This document shows, piece by piece, positions 37,718-47,585 of a stretch of 64,000 nt of DNA. The notes beneath the pieces are model-generated. The model ran no database searches. It was not told where the DNA came from and saw only the letters and a program-made list of their open reading frames with translations. Made by a program: the position numbers and the translations under genes. Each line of letters opens with the position of its first letter. Position 1 is the first letter of the stretch. The stretch is taken from contig JANQNY010000003.1 in NCBI GenBank assembly GCA_028279345.1, forward strand, positions 1 to 64,000. The letters are read 5' to 3'. Origin of the DNA: Geminicoccaceae bacterium. GTDB lineage: Bacteria; Pseudomonadota; Alphaproteobacteria; Geminicoccales; Geminicoccaceae.

Positions 37718-38596
37718 TTAAGGCCAGGCGACCAACGGGGGCAGTGACATCAGGACCGCCTCCGGATTGCCTCCGGTCCTCAGCCCGAACTGCGTACCAC
37801 GGTCATAGACGAGGTTGAACTCCACGTAACGTCCGCGACGCACCAGCTGGTGCGCTCGATCCGCATCCGTCCACGGCTGCGCCATCTTCGCCGCAACGAG
37901 CTTGGGGTAGATGTCGAGAAACGCCTCGCCGACCGCGCGCGTGAATGCAAACGCGTGATCCAAGTCGCTCGTGAGATCGTCATAGAAAATGCCGCCCACA
38001 CCACGCGGCTCGGCGCGGTGCGGGATGAAGAAGTAGTCGTCGGCCCAGGCCTTGAAGCATGCATAGGCATCGGGCGCGTAGCCATCGCAAGCGAGCTTCA
38101 AACGGTCGTGGAATGCCCGGGTTTCGGCGTCATCCGGATAGATCGGATTGAGGTCGGCGCCGCCGCCGAACCAGGCTTCCGTGGTGACGATGTGCCGCGT
38201 GTTCATGTGCGCCGGCGGCACGTGCGGGCTCCGTGGATGCGCCACCAGGGAGATGCCGCTCGCCCAGAAGCGCGGGTCGGCGGCTGCACCTCGAACCTTT
38301 CCTGCGAAGTCGCTCGTGAACGCGCCCCAAACGGTCGACACGTTCACGCCAACCTTCTCGAAAACCCGACCACCCTGCAGGAGGGCGATGACGCCGCCGC
38401 CACCGCCGGGCCGCTGCCAGGGGCGCTGGACGAAGCGACCCGCCGGCAAGTCTTGCGTCGCGGGGTTGTCGCAGGCGTCCTCCAAAGCCTCGAACGCTGC
38501 GCACAGGCGATCGCGCAAGCTCTCGAACCAGGCGCGCGCGGCGGTCTTGCGAATTTCGATGGCGGCATCGGGATGCGCCGGCGGCGCGTCGCTCAA
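37718..38596 (-). CDS. hemF: Oxygen-dependent coproporphyrinogen III oxidase
   Basis: This 292-residue cytosolic enzyme turns coproporphyrinogen III into protoporphyrinogen IX with O2, in haem synthesis. Family signatures are FGGGADLNPIYP (WFGGGADLNP) and GRYVEFNLVYDRGTQFGL near the C-terminus. The start is a TTG at 38596, overlapping the TGA of trmL. Its place next to the bc1 operon links haem supply and cytochrome genes. Confidence 0.96.
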   Translation of the reverse strand: MSDAPPAHPDAAIEIRKTAARAWFESLRDRLCAAFEALEDACDNPATQDLPAGRFVQRPWQRPGGGGGVIALLQGGRVFEKVGVNVSTVWGAFTSDFAGKVRGAAADPRFWASGISLVAHPRSPHVPPAHMNTRHIVTTEAWFGGGADLNPIYPDDAETRAFHDRLKLACDGYAPDAYACFKAWADDYFFIPHRAEPRGVGGIFYDDLTSDLDHAFAFTRAVGEAFLDIYPKLVAAKMAQPWTDADRAHQLVRRGRYVEFNLVYDRGTQFGLRTGGNPEAVLMSLPPLVAWP

Positions 38597-39078
38597 GGCG
38601 GCTCTCCGACATCGGGCGCCGGCCGCACCTGGCGCAGCGCTTCGCCCGCAACCATGGCGAGTGCCGTGACGACGTTCAAGCTGCGGACGGTCGGTGCGAG
38701 CGGCACCCTAACGGCGAGTTCGGCCGCCGCGTGCACATCCGCCGGGGCACCGGCACTCTCGCTGCCGCAAACCAGGATGTCGCCAGGCGCATAGCAAACG
38801 CTCGTGTAGGCGGTGCGTGCACGCGTCGTCAGCAGTACGAGACGCCGGCCTTCACTGCGGCGCCAATCGTCGAACACCTTGAAGTTGGCATGCCGGCTGA
38901 TCGAAGCGCTCCGATGGTAGTCCAGGGCTACGCGGCGGAGTTTCTTGGGATCGAAGACGAAGCCGAACGGCTCGACGAGGTCGAGCGGGCAGGCGAGCCC
39001 GGCAGCCAACCGCACCGCGGCGCCAACATTCTGCGGGATGTCGGGTTCGAAGAGACACAACCGTACGTGCTTATCCAT
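38593..39078 (-). CDS. trmL: tRNA (cytidine(34)-2'-O)-methyltransferase TrmL
   Basis: This 161-residue SPOUT-fold enzyme 2'-O-methylates the wobble base of tRNA-Leu isoacceptors. It shows the N-terminal LFEPDIPQNVGAAVRLAAGL and the C-terminal knot region VRSLNVVTALAMVAGEALRQ. The ATG at 39078 gives the standard length; the frame is open further upstream but those residues lie antisense to petA. It overlaps hemF by 4 bp and is divergent from petABC. Confidence 0.92.
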   Translation of the reverse strand: MDKHVRLCLFEPDIPQNVGAAVRLAAGLACPLDLVEPFGFVFDPKKLRRVALDYHRSASISRHANFKVFDDWRRSEGRRLVLLTTRARTAYTSVCYAPGDILVCGSESAGAPADVHAAAELAVRVPLAPTVRSLNVVTALAMVAGEALRQVRPAPDVGEPP

Positions 39079-39156
39079 TGCGACCAACTGGAGCTTGTCC
39101 GCGCTGCGCCACCCGCCTATGTTGCAGTGCAAACATGTCAACGATAGCGGACAGCT

Positions 39157-39708
39157 ATGGCTTCGGACACGGCAGACGGCTCGAACCGTCGCGACTTCCT
39201 CCAGATCGCCGGATACACCGCTTTGGGGCTTGGCGTCGCCGCCGCCGCATGGCCCTTCATCCATCAGATGAACCCGTCGGCCGACGTGCTCGCGCTCGCC
39301 TCGGTCGACGTCGACGTGTCTACCGTCGAAGAGGGCATGGCGATCACGGTCCAGTGGCGCGGCAAGCCGGTCTTCATTCGCCATCGAACGCAGGAGGAGA
39401 TCGACGCCGCACGCGCCGTCGCTCTCGACGAGCTGCGCGACCCGGCGACCGACGAGGAACGTACCACCTCCAATGAAGGCGTCACACGGCCGCAGTGGCT
39501 GGTTCAGATCGGCATCTGCACGCATCTCGGCTGCGTGCCGCTCGGCAACCGGGTCGGTGAGCCGAAAGGAGACTATGGTGGCTGGTTCTGTCCCTGCCAC
39601 GGTTCGCACTACGATACGGCGGGACGCATCAGAAAGGGGCCGGCACCCCTCAACCTGCTGCTGCCACCCTACGCCTTCCTCGGCGACACCGAGATCACCA
39701 TCGGCTAG
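39157..39708 (+). CDS. petA: Ubiquinol-cytochrome c reductase, Rieske iron-sulfur subunit
   Basis: This 183-residue subunit of the bc1 complex has a Tat-type anchor (RRDFLQ at 11-16, then one hydrophobic helix). The [2Fe-2S] ligands are Cys121 and His123 in CTHLGC and Cys145 and His148 in CPCHGS, with Cys126 and Cys147 as the disulfide. The Rieske head works in the periplasm. It is the first gene of petABC. Confidence 0.97.
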   Translation: MASDTADGSNRRDFLQIAGYTALGLGVAAAAWPFIHQMNPSADVLALASVDVDVSTVEEGMAITVQWRGKPVFIRHRTQEEIDAARAVALDELRDPATDEERTTSNEGVTRPQWLVQIGICTHLGCVPLGNRVGEPKGDYGGWFCPCHGSHYDTAGRIRKGPAPLNLLLPPYAFLGDTEITIG

Positions 39709-39734
39709 CCCGCCGTGCGACGCTGGAGTGCCAC

Positions 39735-41024
39735 ATGAGTGCTGATACGCCGACGCCGAAGTTCACGGGCGTCCTCGGCTGGATCGACCATCGACTGCCT
39801 GTCATCAGTTTGGGCTATAAGGAGCTGGTCGCCTATCCGACCCCCAAGAATCTCAACTACTTCTGGAACTTCGGCTCTCTCGCCGGCATTTTTCTGGTTA
39901 TTCAGATCGTCACCGGCATCGTGCTCGTGATGCACTATGTGCCGCATGCTGATTACGCGTTCGCCAGCGTCGAACACATCATGCGCAACGTCAACTATGG
40001 TTGGTTGATGCGCTACATGCACATGAATGGTGCCCACATGTTCTTCGTTGTGGTGTACATTCATATCTTTAGAGGGCTATATTACGGTTCATACAAAGAT
40101 CCGCGTGAAGTTTTGTGGATACTCGGCGTCATCATCCTCATTCTCATGATGGCGACGGCGTTCATGGGTTATGTGCTGCCTTGGGGGCAGATGAGCTTCT
40201 GGGGCGCTACGGTCATCACCAATCTGTTTAGCGCCGTTCCGCTGATCGGCGATGCACTCGTGACGTGGATGTGGGGTGGTTTCTCGGTCGATAACCCGAC
40301 GCTGCAGCGCTTCTTCTCTCTCCACTACCTGTTCCCCTTCGTGATCGCGGCGTTCTCTTTCCTGCATCTCGTTGCGCTTCACCAGTTCGGCTCGAACAAC
40401 CCCGTCGGCATCGACATCACCAACAAGGACAAGATCAGCTTCCACCCCTACTACACGACGAAGGACCTTTTCGGGCTGTTCGCCATCTTGCTGGTCTATG
40501 GCTTCCTGGTGTTCTTCGCGCCGAATTTCCTCGGTCATCCGGACAACTACATCCCGGCCGACCCGCTGGTGACGCCGGCGCACATCGTGCCTGAATGGTA
40601 TTTCCTGCCTTTCTACGCGATTTTGCGCTCGATCACCTTCGACATTAGCCTGTTCGGGTTCACGCTCATCGATGCAAAGCTCGGCGGCGTGATCGCGATG
40701 TTCGGCTCCATCCTCATCCTCTTCTTCTTGCCTTGGCTCGACACGTCGAAAGTGCGCAGCGCCAATTATCGGCCGATCTACTTCTGGGCGTTCTGGCTCC
40801 TGGTGGTGGATGTGATCGTCCTGACCTATGTCGGCGCAAAACCTGCCGAAGGCATCTGGCCGACCGTCGGGCTGATCGCCACCATTTGGTACTTCGTCCA
40901 CTTCCTCGTGCTGTTGCCGCTACTCGGCCGATTCGAGCGACCGCGACCGGTACCTGACAGCATCAACAAGCCGGTCCTGCCCAAGGCGTCGCCTTTGGGT
41001 CCGCAAACGCAGCCGGCGGAGTAA
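39735..41024 (+). CDS. petB: Cytochrome b subunit of the bc1 complex
   Basis: This 429-residue membrane protein has eight expected helices, carries two b haems and the quinone sites. The PEWY quinol motif is present ([16 protein letters not shown]). Haem-ligand histidines are in the [10 protein letters not shown] and [17 protein letters not shown] segments. It is full length and not split. Bases 40021-40140 have 52 G+C in 120, lower than the surroundings. Confidence 0.97.
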   Translation: MSADTPTPKFTGVLGWIDHRLPVISLGYKELVAYPTPKNLNYFWNFGSLAGIFLVIQIVTGIVLVMHYVPHADYAFASVEHIMRNVNYGWLMRYMHMNGAHMFFVVVYIHIFRGLYYGSYKDPREVLWILGVIILILMMATAFMGYVLPWGQMSFWGATVITNLFSAVPLIGDALVTWMWGGFSVDNPTLQRFFSLHYLFPFVIAAFSFLHLVALHQFGSNNPVGIDITNKDKISFHPYYTTKDLFGLFAILLVYGFLVFFAPNFLGHPDNYIPADPLVTPAHIVPEWYFLPFYAILRSITFDISLFGFTLIDAKLGGVIAMFGSILILFFLPWLDTSKVRSANYRPIYFWAFWLLVVDVIVLTYVGAKPAEGIWPTVGLIATIWYFVHFLVLLPLLGRFERPRPVPDSINKPVLPKASPLGPQTQPAE

Positions 41025-41028
41025 GGTC

Positions 41029-41793
41029 ATGCGAAACGTGCTTGTTGCGACCATCGCCGGTGCGGCGCTACTCGGCGCGATGACGACCGAGGGTCGCGCC
41101 GCCGGACCCGCGGTGGAGCTGCTCCATCGGAGCTGGTCGTTCGACGGCATCTTCGGCAGCTACGACGATGCGGCGAAGCAGCGTGGCATGCAGGTGTACA
41201 TGCAGGTCTGCTCCGCATGCCACGGGCTGGAGTATGTCGCGTTCAGAACCTTCACCGAGCTCGGCTACGATGAGGGCGAGGTGGAGGCGATTGCCGAGCA
41301 GTTCTTCATCACCGACGGCCCTGACGAGTTCGGCGACATGTTCGAGCGACCCGGCCTGCCGAAGGACAGCTGGCCGTCGCCGTTCCGCAACGAGGCGGAG
41401 GCGGCCATGATCCACGGCAAGGCCCCACCCGACCTTTCCCTCATCGCCAAGGCCCGGCCCGGTGGTCCGAACTACCTGTACAGCCTGTTATTGGGCTACG
41501 ACGAAGAGCAGGGACTGGACTTGCCGCCGGGCAACTACTGGAATGAGTATTATCCGGGGCATATCATCGCGATGCCGCCGCAGCTCTATCCGGACCTGGT
41601 CGTCTATGAGGATGGCACAGAGGCGACGGTCGAGCAGATGGCAGCCGATGTTACGCAGTTCTTGATGTGGACCGCTGAGCCAAAGATGGAGGAGCGCAAG
41701 CAGCTTGGCATTGGGTTCATGCTGTTCTGCGCCGCGATGACGCTGATCTTTTACGCCATCATGCGTCGCGTGTGGGCTGACGTTAAGAAGTAG
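41029..41793 (+). CDS. petC: Cytochrome c1 subunit of the bc1 complex
   Basis: This 254-residue subunit has an N-terminal signal peptide (to about residue 25). The haem-binding motif is CSACH at 61-65. A periplasmic haem domain and a single C-terminal membrane anchor follow (LGIGFMLFCAAMTLIFYAIM), then a basic tail. It starts 4 bp after petB, completing the operon. Confidence 0.96.
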   Translation: MRNVLVATIAGAALLGAMTTEGRAAGPAVELLHRSWSFDGIFGSYDDAAKQRGMQVYMQVCSACHGLEYVAFRTFTELGYDEGEVEAIAEQFFITDGPDEFGDMFERPGLPKDSWPSPFRNEAEAAMIHGKAPPDLSLIAKARPGGPNYLYSLLLGYDEEQGLDLPPGNYWNEYYPGHIIAMPPQLYPDLVVYEDGTEATVEQMAADVTQFLMWTAEPKMEERKQLGIGFMLFCAAMTLIFYAIMRRVWADVKK

Positions 41794-41824
41794 CGACTGT
41801 CAGGTAGCCGCCGCTTCGGCTTCT

Positions 41825-42544
41825 TCAGGAGCGGCGCGCGTCGGCGATCAGCGCCTCCAGTCGCTCCACGGGTACCGCACCCGGCAGCAATGTGTCGCCG
41901 ACGACGAATGCCGGCGTGCCGTTAATGCCTATCGCCTGCGCCAACGCGTAATTGGCTTCCAAACGCTCGCGGACAACGTCGCTCTGCATGTCGCTCAAGA
42001 GCTGATCGGTATCGAAGCCGTGCGCCTTGGCCAACTCGACGATGGCGGGAGCTGACAGGTCGTTGGCGGTCATCAGCGCCCCGTGGAACGCGAAATACTC
42101 GTCCGGACGCTGCAGCCACGCTGCAAGGCTTGCCTGGGCAGCACGTCTGCTGTCGGGGCCGAGCACTGGAAAGTCCACATAGACGATGCGAACATCGTCA
42201 TGCGCTTCCTTCAGCTTTGCCATCGGTTGGAGCATGCGCCGGCAAAAGCCGCAGCGATAGTCGAAGAACTCGACGACGGTCACCGCCGCGTCTGCGGGAC
42301 CTACACTAGGGTGCTTCGCCGATTCGAGGGCCGCCCGCTGCTCCACGATCGCCGCTTCGGCAGCCGCCGCCCGGAGCACCTCCTGCTGCGCTCGGAACTG
42401 TTCGATGGCGTTGATGACGAGTTCCGGCTCGCGCTCCAGGAGCTCGCGGACCACGGCTTCGATGGTTTCGTGCGTCGGTTCGGCGGCGGGCACCGGTGCC
42501 GTGAACCCCATCACCAAGCCGATCGCGGTAAGGTGGCGCAGCAC
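41825..42544 (-). CDS. DsbA-family periplasmic thiol-disulfide protein
   Basis: This 239-residue protein has a signal peptide ending at about residue 20 (VPAA) and a helical N-terminal extension. A thioredoxin-fold domain follows with active site Cys98-Gly-Phe-Cys101 in FFDYRCGFC and the cis-Pro motif GTPAFV. This is the Com1/DsbA-like group that oxidises or isomerises disulfides of exported proteins. It precedes the BepA-like protease gene's end by a short gap; both are convergent with petC. Confidence 0.88.
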   Translation of the reverse strand: MLRHLTAIGLVMGFTAPVPAAEPTHETIEAVVRELLEREPELVINAIEQFRAQQEVLRAAAAEAAIVEQRAALESAKHPSVGPADAAVTVVEFFDYRCGFCRRMLQPMAKLKEAHDDVRIVYVDFPVLGPDSRRAAQASLAAWLQRPDEYFAFHGALMTANDLSAPAIVELAKAHGFDTDQLLSDMQSDVVRERLEANYALAQAIGINGTPAFVVGDTLLPGAVPVERLEALIADARRS

Positions 42545-42618
42545 GGCATTCTCCCGGTCGATCGATCCGGCCGACCGCTTACCCGCGCCGCCGCGAGCCC
42601 GCTAGTCACGATCGCGTA

Positions 42619-43935
42619 TCAGCGCCGCCGCGCGTCGTCTCGCGCGATCTCGAAGGCCTGCTGCAGATCGTTGAGCCACTGCCGTTGCGTACCGGACGTC
42701 ACCAGATCCTCTGCGCGCGTGAGATAGAGGCCGGCGTCGTCCACTTTGCGCTGGAGCAGCGCGCCCTCGGCCAGCGCCAGATTGCTCGTCGCAAGATCGC
42801 CCGCACGGCCGAGCGCGATCCCATAGGTGCGCCAGGCGAAGCTGTTGCGGGGCTCGGCGCGCACCACTGCCCTGAGCGCTTCCGCGGCGCCATCCGGGTC
42901 GCCGCTCTCGAGCAAGGCGCGCCCGAGACCGAGCTGCAACGGTGCCGCGCCCCCGCCCAACCGCACCGCCTGACGATAGGGCTCAACGGCTTCGTTGACG
43001 CGCCCCGTCTCGTAGAGCATCTGCCCTTTGAGCTCGTGGAAATAGGGATTGTTCGGCTCGAGCGCCAACAGCGCGTCGATCTCACGTAGCGCGCCTGCAA
43101 CATCGTTCAGGCGGTAGGTGGCGATCACCCGGCCATAACGGGAAGCGACATCCTGGCTGTCGCCGAAGCTGGCGAGCGCTCGGCTCGGCTGCTCGATATA
43201 GCCCCGAAGCTTCGCGACCATGCGGGCGTGACGCTCCTGCGCGTCTGCTGACATGGGCACCGCCGGCGGCGACGACGCGACATGACGCTCGACGAAGCTC
43301 ATGCGGTCGCGGGTGAGCGGGTGGGTCTGCAGGTAGGGGCTCTCGCGCGCTCCGGTCAACAAACGCTGCTGGTCGAGAACCTCGAAGAACTCCAAGAGCC
43401 CACGCGAGCCTATACCGGTGCGATCGAGGTAACCGACAGCCGCCTGATCCGCAGACTGCTCCTGGCTGCGGGTGAAGGCGAGGAAGTTCTGCATCGCCAG
43501 GCCTTGGCCGCCCATCGTGATGGCACCGCCGAGCTCGGGCGAGCCAGCAACGGCGGCAGCCGCCCCGAGCACGAGGCCCAAGATTTGTTCGACCGACGCA
43601 TTGTCACGCGCCTCGGACAGGCGCACGAGATGGCCACCGGCGATGTGCCCAGTTTCGTGGGCGATGACACCGGCCAGCTGTTCGGGCGTTTCCGCCCGCA
43701 TCAACAGCCCGGTGTTCAGGAACATGTTCTGCCCACCGGCGACAAAGGCGTTCAACCGATCGTCGGCAATCAGGTAGATGTCGACGCTTGACGGGCTCAC
43801 GCCCGCTGCCGAGAAGATCGGGCTCGCCAAGTCGCGCACCGTTGCCTCGATCTCGGCATCGCGGATTAGCTGAAACTGCGCATGTGCGGGTCCTGTGGCG
43901 AGGAACAGGCTGACCGCAAAGATCAGAACGCGCAT
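42619..43935 (-). CDS. M48-family periplasmic metalloprotease with TPR repeats, BepA-like
   Basis: This 438-residue protein has a signal peptide (1-20, ending AHAQ). An M48 zinc protease domain follows with HETGH at 93-97, and a C-terminal tetratricopeptide array from about residue 270. This matches E. coli BepA, which degrades or matures stalled outer-membrane proteins such as LptD. The ATG at 43935 is chosen because it begins the signal peptide. It lies 74 bp upstream of the DsbA-like gene on the same strand, a sensible envelope-folding pair. Confidence 0.88.
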   Translation of the reverse strand: MRVLIFAVSLFLATGPAHAQFQLIRDAEIEATVRDLASPIFSAAGVSPSSVDIYLIADDRLNAFVAGGQNMFLNTGLLMRAETPEQLAGVIAHETGHIAGGHLVRLSEARDNASVEQILGLVLGAAAAVAGSPELGGAITMGGQGLAMQNFLAFTRSQEQSADQAAVGYLDRTGIGSRGLLEFFEVLDQQRLLTGARESPYLQTHPLTRDRMSFVERHVASSPPAVPMSADAQERHARMVAKLRGYIEQPSRALASFGDSQDVASRYGRVIATYRLNDVAGALREIDALLALEPNNPYFHELKGQMLYETGRVNEAVEPYRQAVRLGGGAAPLQLGLGRALLESGDPDGAAEALRAVVRAEPRNSFAWRTYGIALGRAGDLATSNLALAEGALLQRKVDDAGLYLTRAEDLVTSGTQRQWLNDLQQAFEIARDDARRR

Positions 43936-44008
43936 GATCGACTGCACGCTGGGCGCTCCAAGGATTGGTTCTCTATAGTTGGCGCTCGGTTGGGAGCCTG
44001 CAACCACG

Positions 44009-45196
44009 ATGATCAAGCGAGCTGGCGAGCACGCCTCGCGCCGGGCCCAAGTGGCGCCGTTCCGCGCCATGGCGGTGCTCGCCGCAGCGAACGCCCGCGC
44101 CGCAGCCGGTAACGACGTCCTTCATCTCGAAGTCGGCGAACCGGGCGGCGCATTGCCCCCACCCGTCGTCGCCGCAATTGCGGAAAGCCTGGGGACCGAG
44201 CGGCTCGGCTACACCGAAGCGTTGGGCCTACCGGCCCTGCGCGAGGCGATCGGCACGCTCTACGGCGACTGGTACGGGACGGCGGTGCCGGCGGAGCGGA
44301 TCGCGGTCACCGTCGGCGCGTCGGGCGCGTTCCTCCTGGCGCTGCTGGTGGCGTTCGATGCCGGTGACCGAATCGCCATCGCCGAGCCCGGCTATCCGGC
44401 CTACAAGACCATGCTGCGGGCGCTCGATCTGGCACCTGTGACGGTGCTGACGGAGCCTGGGGGCGGCTTCCAGCCCACGCTTGCAGAGCTCGCCTTGGCA
44501 GCGCCGCTCCAGGGCCTGATCCTGGCCAGTCCTGCCAATCCGACCGGCACCGTCCTCGGTGCCGCAGAGCTCGATCGTTTGGTAGCCGCCTGCCGCTCCG
44601 CGGGCATCCGCATCCTGATGGACGAGATCTACCACGGCCTGGTTTTCGGCAAGGAGCAGGTGACGCTCGCCAACCGCGCCCCGGAGGCGATCGTCATCAA
44701 CAGCTTCTCCAAGTATTTCGGGCTCACCGGCTGGCGCGTCGGTTGGCTCGTGTTGCCCGCAGAACTGGTCGAGCCGGTGGAGCGGCTCGCCCAGAACCTG
44801 TTCATCTCACCGCCGGCACCAGCGCAGCATGCAGCGTTGGCTGCACTCGCGCACAAGGAGTTGTTCGAGGAGCGGCGCGCAACCTACGCCGCCAACTGGC
44901 AACGGCTCGCGCGGGGCCTCGAGGCCGCCGGCGTCGGCGCCGACGCGATCGTTCGCGCCGATGGTGCCTTCTACCTCTACGCCGACGTCAGCGCGTTCAC
45001 GACGAACGCGGCCGAGCTTTGCACGACGATGCTCGAGGAGACCGGCGTCGCCGCGACACCGGGCATCGACTTCGACGCCGAGCGCGGCCACCGCTTCGTC
45101 CGCTTTTCCGTCGCCGGCAGCCCCGAGGACGTCGCCCGCGCCGCCGACAAGCTCAGCGCCTGGCTTCCGGCCCAACGACGCAACCGTCGCGATTGA
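44009..45196 (+). CDS. Class I/II PLP-dependent aminotransferase
   Basis: This 395-residue aspartate-aminotransferase-fold enzyme has the PLP lysine Lys235 in NSFSKYFGLTGWR and the motif SPANPTGTV. The Arg binding the substrate carboxylate lies in RFVRFS near the end. The substrate is unclear. The ATG at 44009 is taken over an in-frame start at 43979. It is divergent from the BepA-like gene by 73 bp. Confidence 0.87.
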   Translation: MIKRAGEHASRRAQVAPFRAMAVLAAANARAAAGNDVLHLEVGEPGGALPPPVVAAIAESLGTERLGYTEALGLPALREAIGTLYGDWYGTAVPAERIAVTVGASGAFLLALLVAFDAGDRIAIAEPGYPAYKTMLRALDLAPVTVLTEPGGGFQPTLAELALAAPLQGLILASPANPTGTVLGAAELDRLVAACRSAGIRILMDEIYHGLVFGKEQVTLANRAPEAIVINSFSKYFGLTGWRVGWLVLPAELVEPVERLAQNLFISPPAPAQHAALAALAHKELFEERRATYAANWQRLARGLEAAGVGADAIVRADGAFYLYADVSAFTTNAAELCTTMLEETGVAATPGIDFDAERGHRFVRFSVAGSPEDVARAADKLSAWLPAQRRNRRD

Positions 45197-45227
45197 GAGG
45201 TCGGCGACGGCCTCGCGGCCCGGTCGC

Positions 45228-47585
45228 TCAGGCGCCGCCCTTGGTCCAACGGCTCCACCAGCCTTGTCGTCGCGGCGCGCTCGGCGCCGGTGCCTCGCCG
45301 CCTGACGCGTCTGCAGCCTCTTCGACCGGCTGGCCCGCGGACGTCGCCTGTTGGCCCTCCGCATCGAGACCGTTGCCACTGACCTGGGCCGCCGGCTTGA
45401 CTGCGTCGCTCGTCGCCACGATCGCGACCGTCGTGTGCGGCTCGTCGACGACCTCCGCCAACGCTGCAACGTCCGGCAGCTCCGGTAGAACCAGGTCGGT
45501 CTGCTCGGGCACCTTCACGGCCGGTTGGGTGTCGACGGACCCAGTGTCGGTGTCGGTAGCCGGCTTGCGCCTGCGCCGGCGGCGTTTCGGCTTGGCAGGC
45601 TCGTCGTCGGCCGAGGCATCCTGCTCGGCGTCGGCCATCTGTGCGTCGGCCGGCTCCTCGGCAGGCGATCCGACATCCTCGGCCCCTCTCGCGTCCACCG
45701 GCGACGCCTCCGTATCGGCCGTCGCGTCGCCGGCATCGGCGCTCTCGGCCTCGACCGCGGCTTCGGTCGTCTCACCCTCGCTCCGGCGACGGGGTCGACG
45801 CCGGCGACGCCGCCGGCGACGGGTGCCGTCCTCGCCCTGCGCTTCGGCACGCTCCTCACGCGCTTCGGTTTCGGCCGACTCGTCGGCTTCGGCGACTTCT
45901 TCAGTCTCGGTCGCAACGGCCGTGGGCTCGGCGCGCGCGTTCTCCAAAACCTCCACCCGCAGCTCCGACGCCACCAGCGCGTCGTCGACATGCACCAGCA
46001 GTTGGAGCCCGTAGCGCTCCTCGATGCGCTGCACCTCGTGGCGCTTTTGGTTCAGGAGGTAGAGCGCGATGTTCACCGGCAGGGTGATGGCGACCTTGCT
46101 GGCCTTCTGCTCGACGCCCAGCGATTCGACCCGGCGCAAGGCCTGCAGTGCCGCGCTCTCGACGGACCGGATGAACCCGGTGCCGTGGCAGACGGTGCAG
46201 GGCTGCGAGCTGAGCTCCAAGAAGCTGGGCCGCAGCCGCTGGCGGGACAGCTCGAGCAGGCCGAAGGTGCTGATGCGCCCCACCTGCAGCCGCGCACGAT
46301 CGATCTTGAGGGCGTCGCGAAAGCGCTTTTCGACCTGCCGCTGGTGGCGATGCTCCGCCATGTCGATGAAGTCGATGACGACCAGGCCGGCGATGTCCCT
46401 GAGGCGCATCTGCCGAGCGATCTCGTCAGCGGCCTCGAGGTTGGTCTTGACCGCAGTCTCGTCGATGTGCCGCTCGCGCGTCGCACGGCCCGAGTTGACG
46501 TCGATCGCCGTGAGCGCCTCGCTGGTATGGATGACGATGGAGCCGCCGGCGCGGAGCTGCACCGTCGCGCTGTGCATCTTGTCGAGCTGGTCCTCGACCT
46601 TGAAGGCGAAGAACAGCGGCGTGTCGGCCTTGTACTGCTTTACCCGCCGCGCCCGCGACGGCATCAGCATGGTCATGAAGGCTTTGGCGGTCTTGTAGCC
46701 GGCCTCGCCCTCGACCAGCACCTCCTCGATGTCGCTCGTATAGAGGTCGCGCATCGCGCGGCGGATCAGATCCGCCTCCTCGTAGATCGCACAGGGTGCG
46801 ACGGATACGAGCGTACGTTCCCGGATGTCGCTCCAGAGCCGCAACAGGTACTCGTAGTCCCGGCGGATCTCGACCTTGGTCCGTTCCTGCCCGGCCGTGC
46901 GGATGATCAGACCCATCCCCGCGGGCACGTCGAGCTCGCTCGCGATCTTCTTGAGCCTGGAGCGATCGCCGGCGGTCGCGATCTTGCGCGAGATGCCGCC
47001 ACCTTTGGGCGTATTGGGCATCAGCACGCAATATCGGCCCGCGAGCGACAGATAGGTCGTGAGCGCCGCGCCCTTCGTGCCGCGCTCCTCCTTCATCACC
47101 TGCACCAGCATGATCTGGCGGCGCCGGACAACCTCCTGGATCTTGTAGCTGCGCAAGAGCCGTGCGCGTTCTCGACGGAGCCGTGCGAGGCCGTCGGCGG
47201 ATTCGCCATCGGGATTGAGCGTCTGCGTCTCGCCGCCGTCTTCGAGATCGTCGTCGGCGTCGCTTTCCTCGTCCTCGTCCTCACCACCGCTCTGGGCGAG
47301 CTGCGTCTCGAGGTCGGCCAGCTTGTCCCGATCCGCCTGCGGGACCTGGTAGTAGTCGGGATGGATCTCGCTAAAGGCGAGAAAACCGTGCCGGTTGCCC
47401 CCGTACTCGACGAAGGCCGCCTGCAGCGATGGCTCGACCCTGACGATCTTGGCTAGGTAGATATTGCCCTTGAGCTGACGTTTGCTGGCGGTCTCGAAGT
47501 CGAAGTCGAGCAGTGTCTCATTATCGGCGACGACCACCCGCGTTTCTTCGGGATAGGCCGCGTCGACCAGCATGCGCTTGGTCAT
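45228..47585 (-). CDS. rne: Ribonuclease E
   Basis: This 785-residue protein has the RNase E/G catalytic half: the S1 RNA-binding domain near residues 35-140 (with an acidic insertion near 95-115), 5'-sensor and DNase I-like domains. The metal aspartates lie in IDVNSG and DFIDMA, and the zinc-link is CTVC near residue 460. The C-terminal part from about 540 is acidic and Ala-rich with an Arg tract (near residue 595), the usual unstructured scaffold for degradosome and RNA. It initiates mRNA decay and rRNA/tRNA processing. GGAG lies about 10 bases before the ATG. Confidence 0.95.
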   Translation of the reverse strand: MTKRMLVDAAYPEETRVVVADNETLLDFDFETASKRQLKGNIYLAKIVRVEPSLQAAFVEYGGNRHGFLAFSEIHPDYYQVPQADRDKLADLETQLAQSGGEDEDEESDADDDLEDGGETQTLNPDGESADGLARLRRERARLLRSYKIQEVVRRRQIMLVQVMKEERGTKGAALTTYLSLAGRYCVLMPNTPKGGGISRKIATAGDRSRLKKIASELDVPAGMGLIIRTAGQERTKVEIRRDYEYLLRLWSDIRERTLVSVAPCAIYEEADLIRRAMRDLYTSDIEEVLVEGEAGYKTAKAFMTMLMPSRARRVKQYKADTPLFFAFKVEDQLDKMHSATVQLRAGGSIVIHTSEALTAIDVNSGRATRERHIDETAVKTNLEAADEIARQMRLRDIAGLVVIDFIDMAEHRHQRQVEKRFRDALKIDRARLQVGRISTFGLLELSRQRLRPSFLELSSQPCTVCHGTGFIRSVESAALQALRRVESLGVEQKASKVAITLPVNIALYLLNQKRHEVQRIEERYGLQLLVHVDDALVASELRVEVLENARAEPTAVATETEEVAEADESAETEAREERAEAQGEDGTRRRRRRRRRPRRRSEGETTEAAVEAESADAGDATADTEASPVDARGAEDVGSPAEEPADAQMADAEQDASADDEPAKPKRRRRRRKPATDTDTGSVDTQPAVKVPEQTDLVLPELPDVAALAEVVDEPHTTVAIVATSDAVKPAAQVSGNGLDAEGQQATSAGQPVEEAADASGGEAPAPSAPRRQGWWSRWTKGGA

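Noticed and set aside
45525..47456. A 643-codon plus-strand open frame opposite rne
   Set aside because: It is a shadow of the intact RNase E gene.
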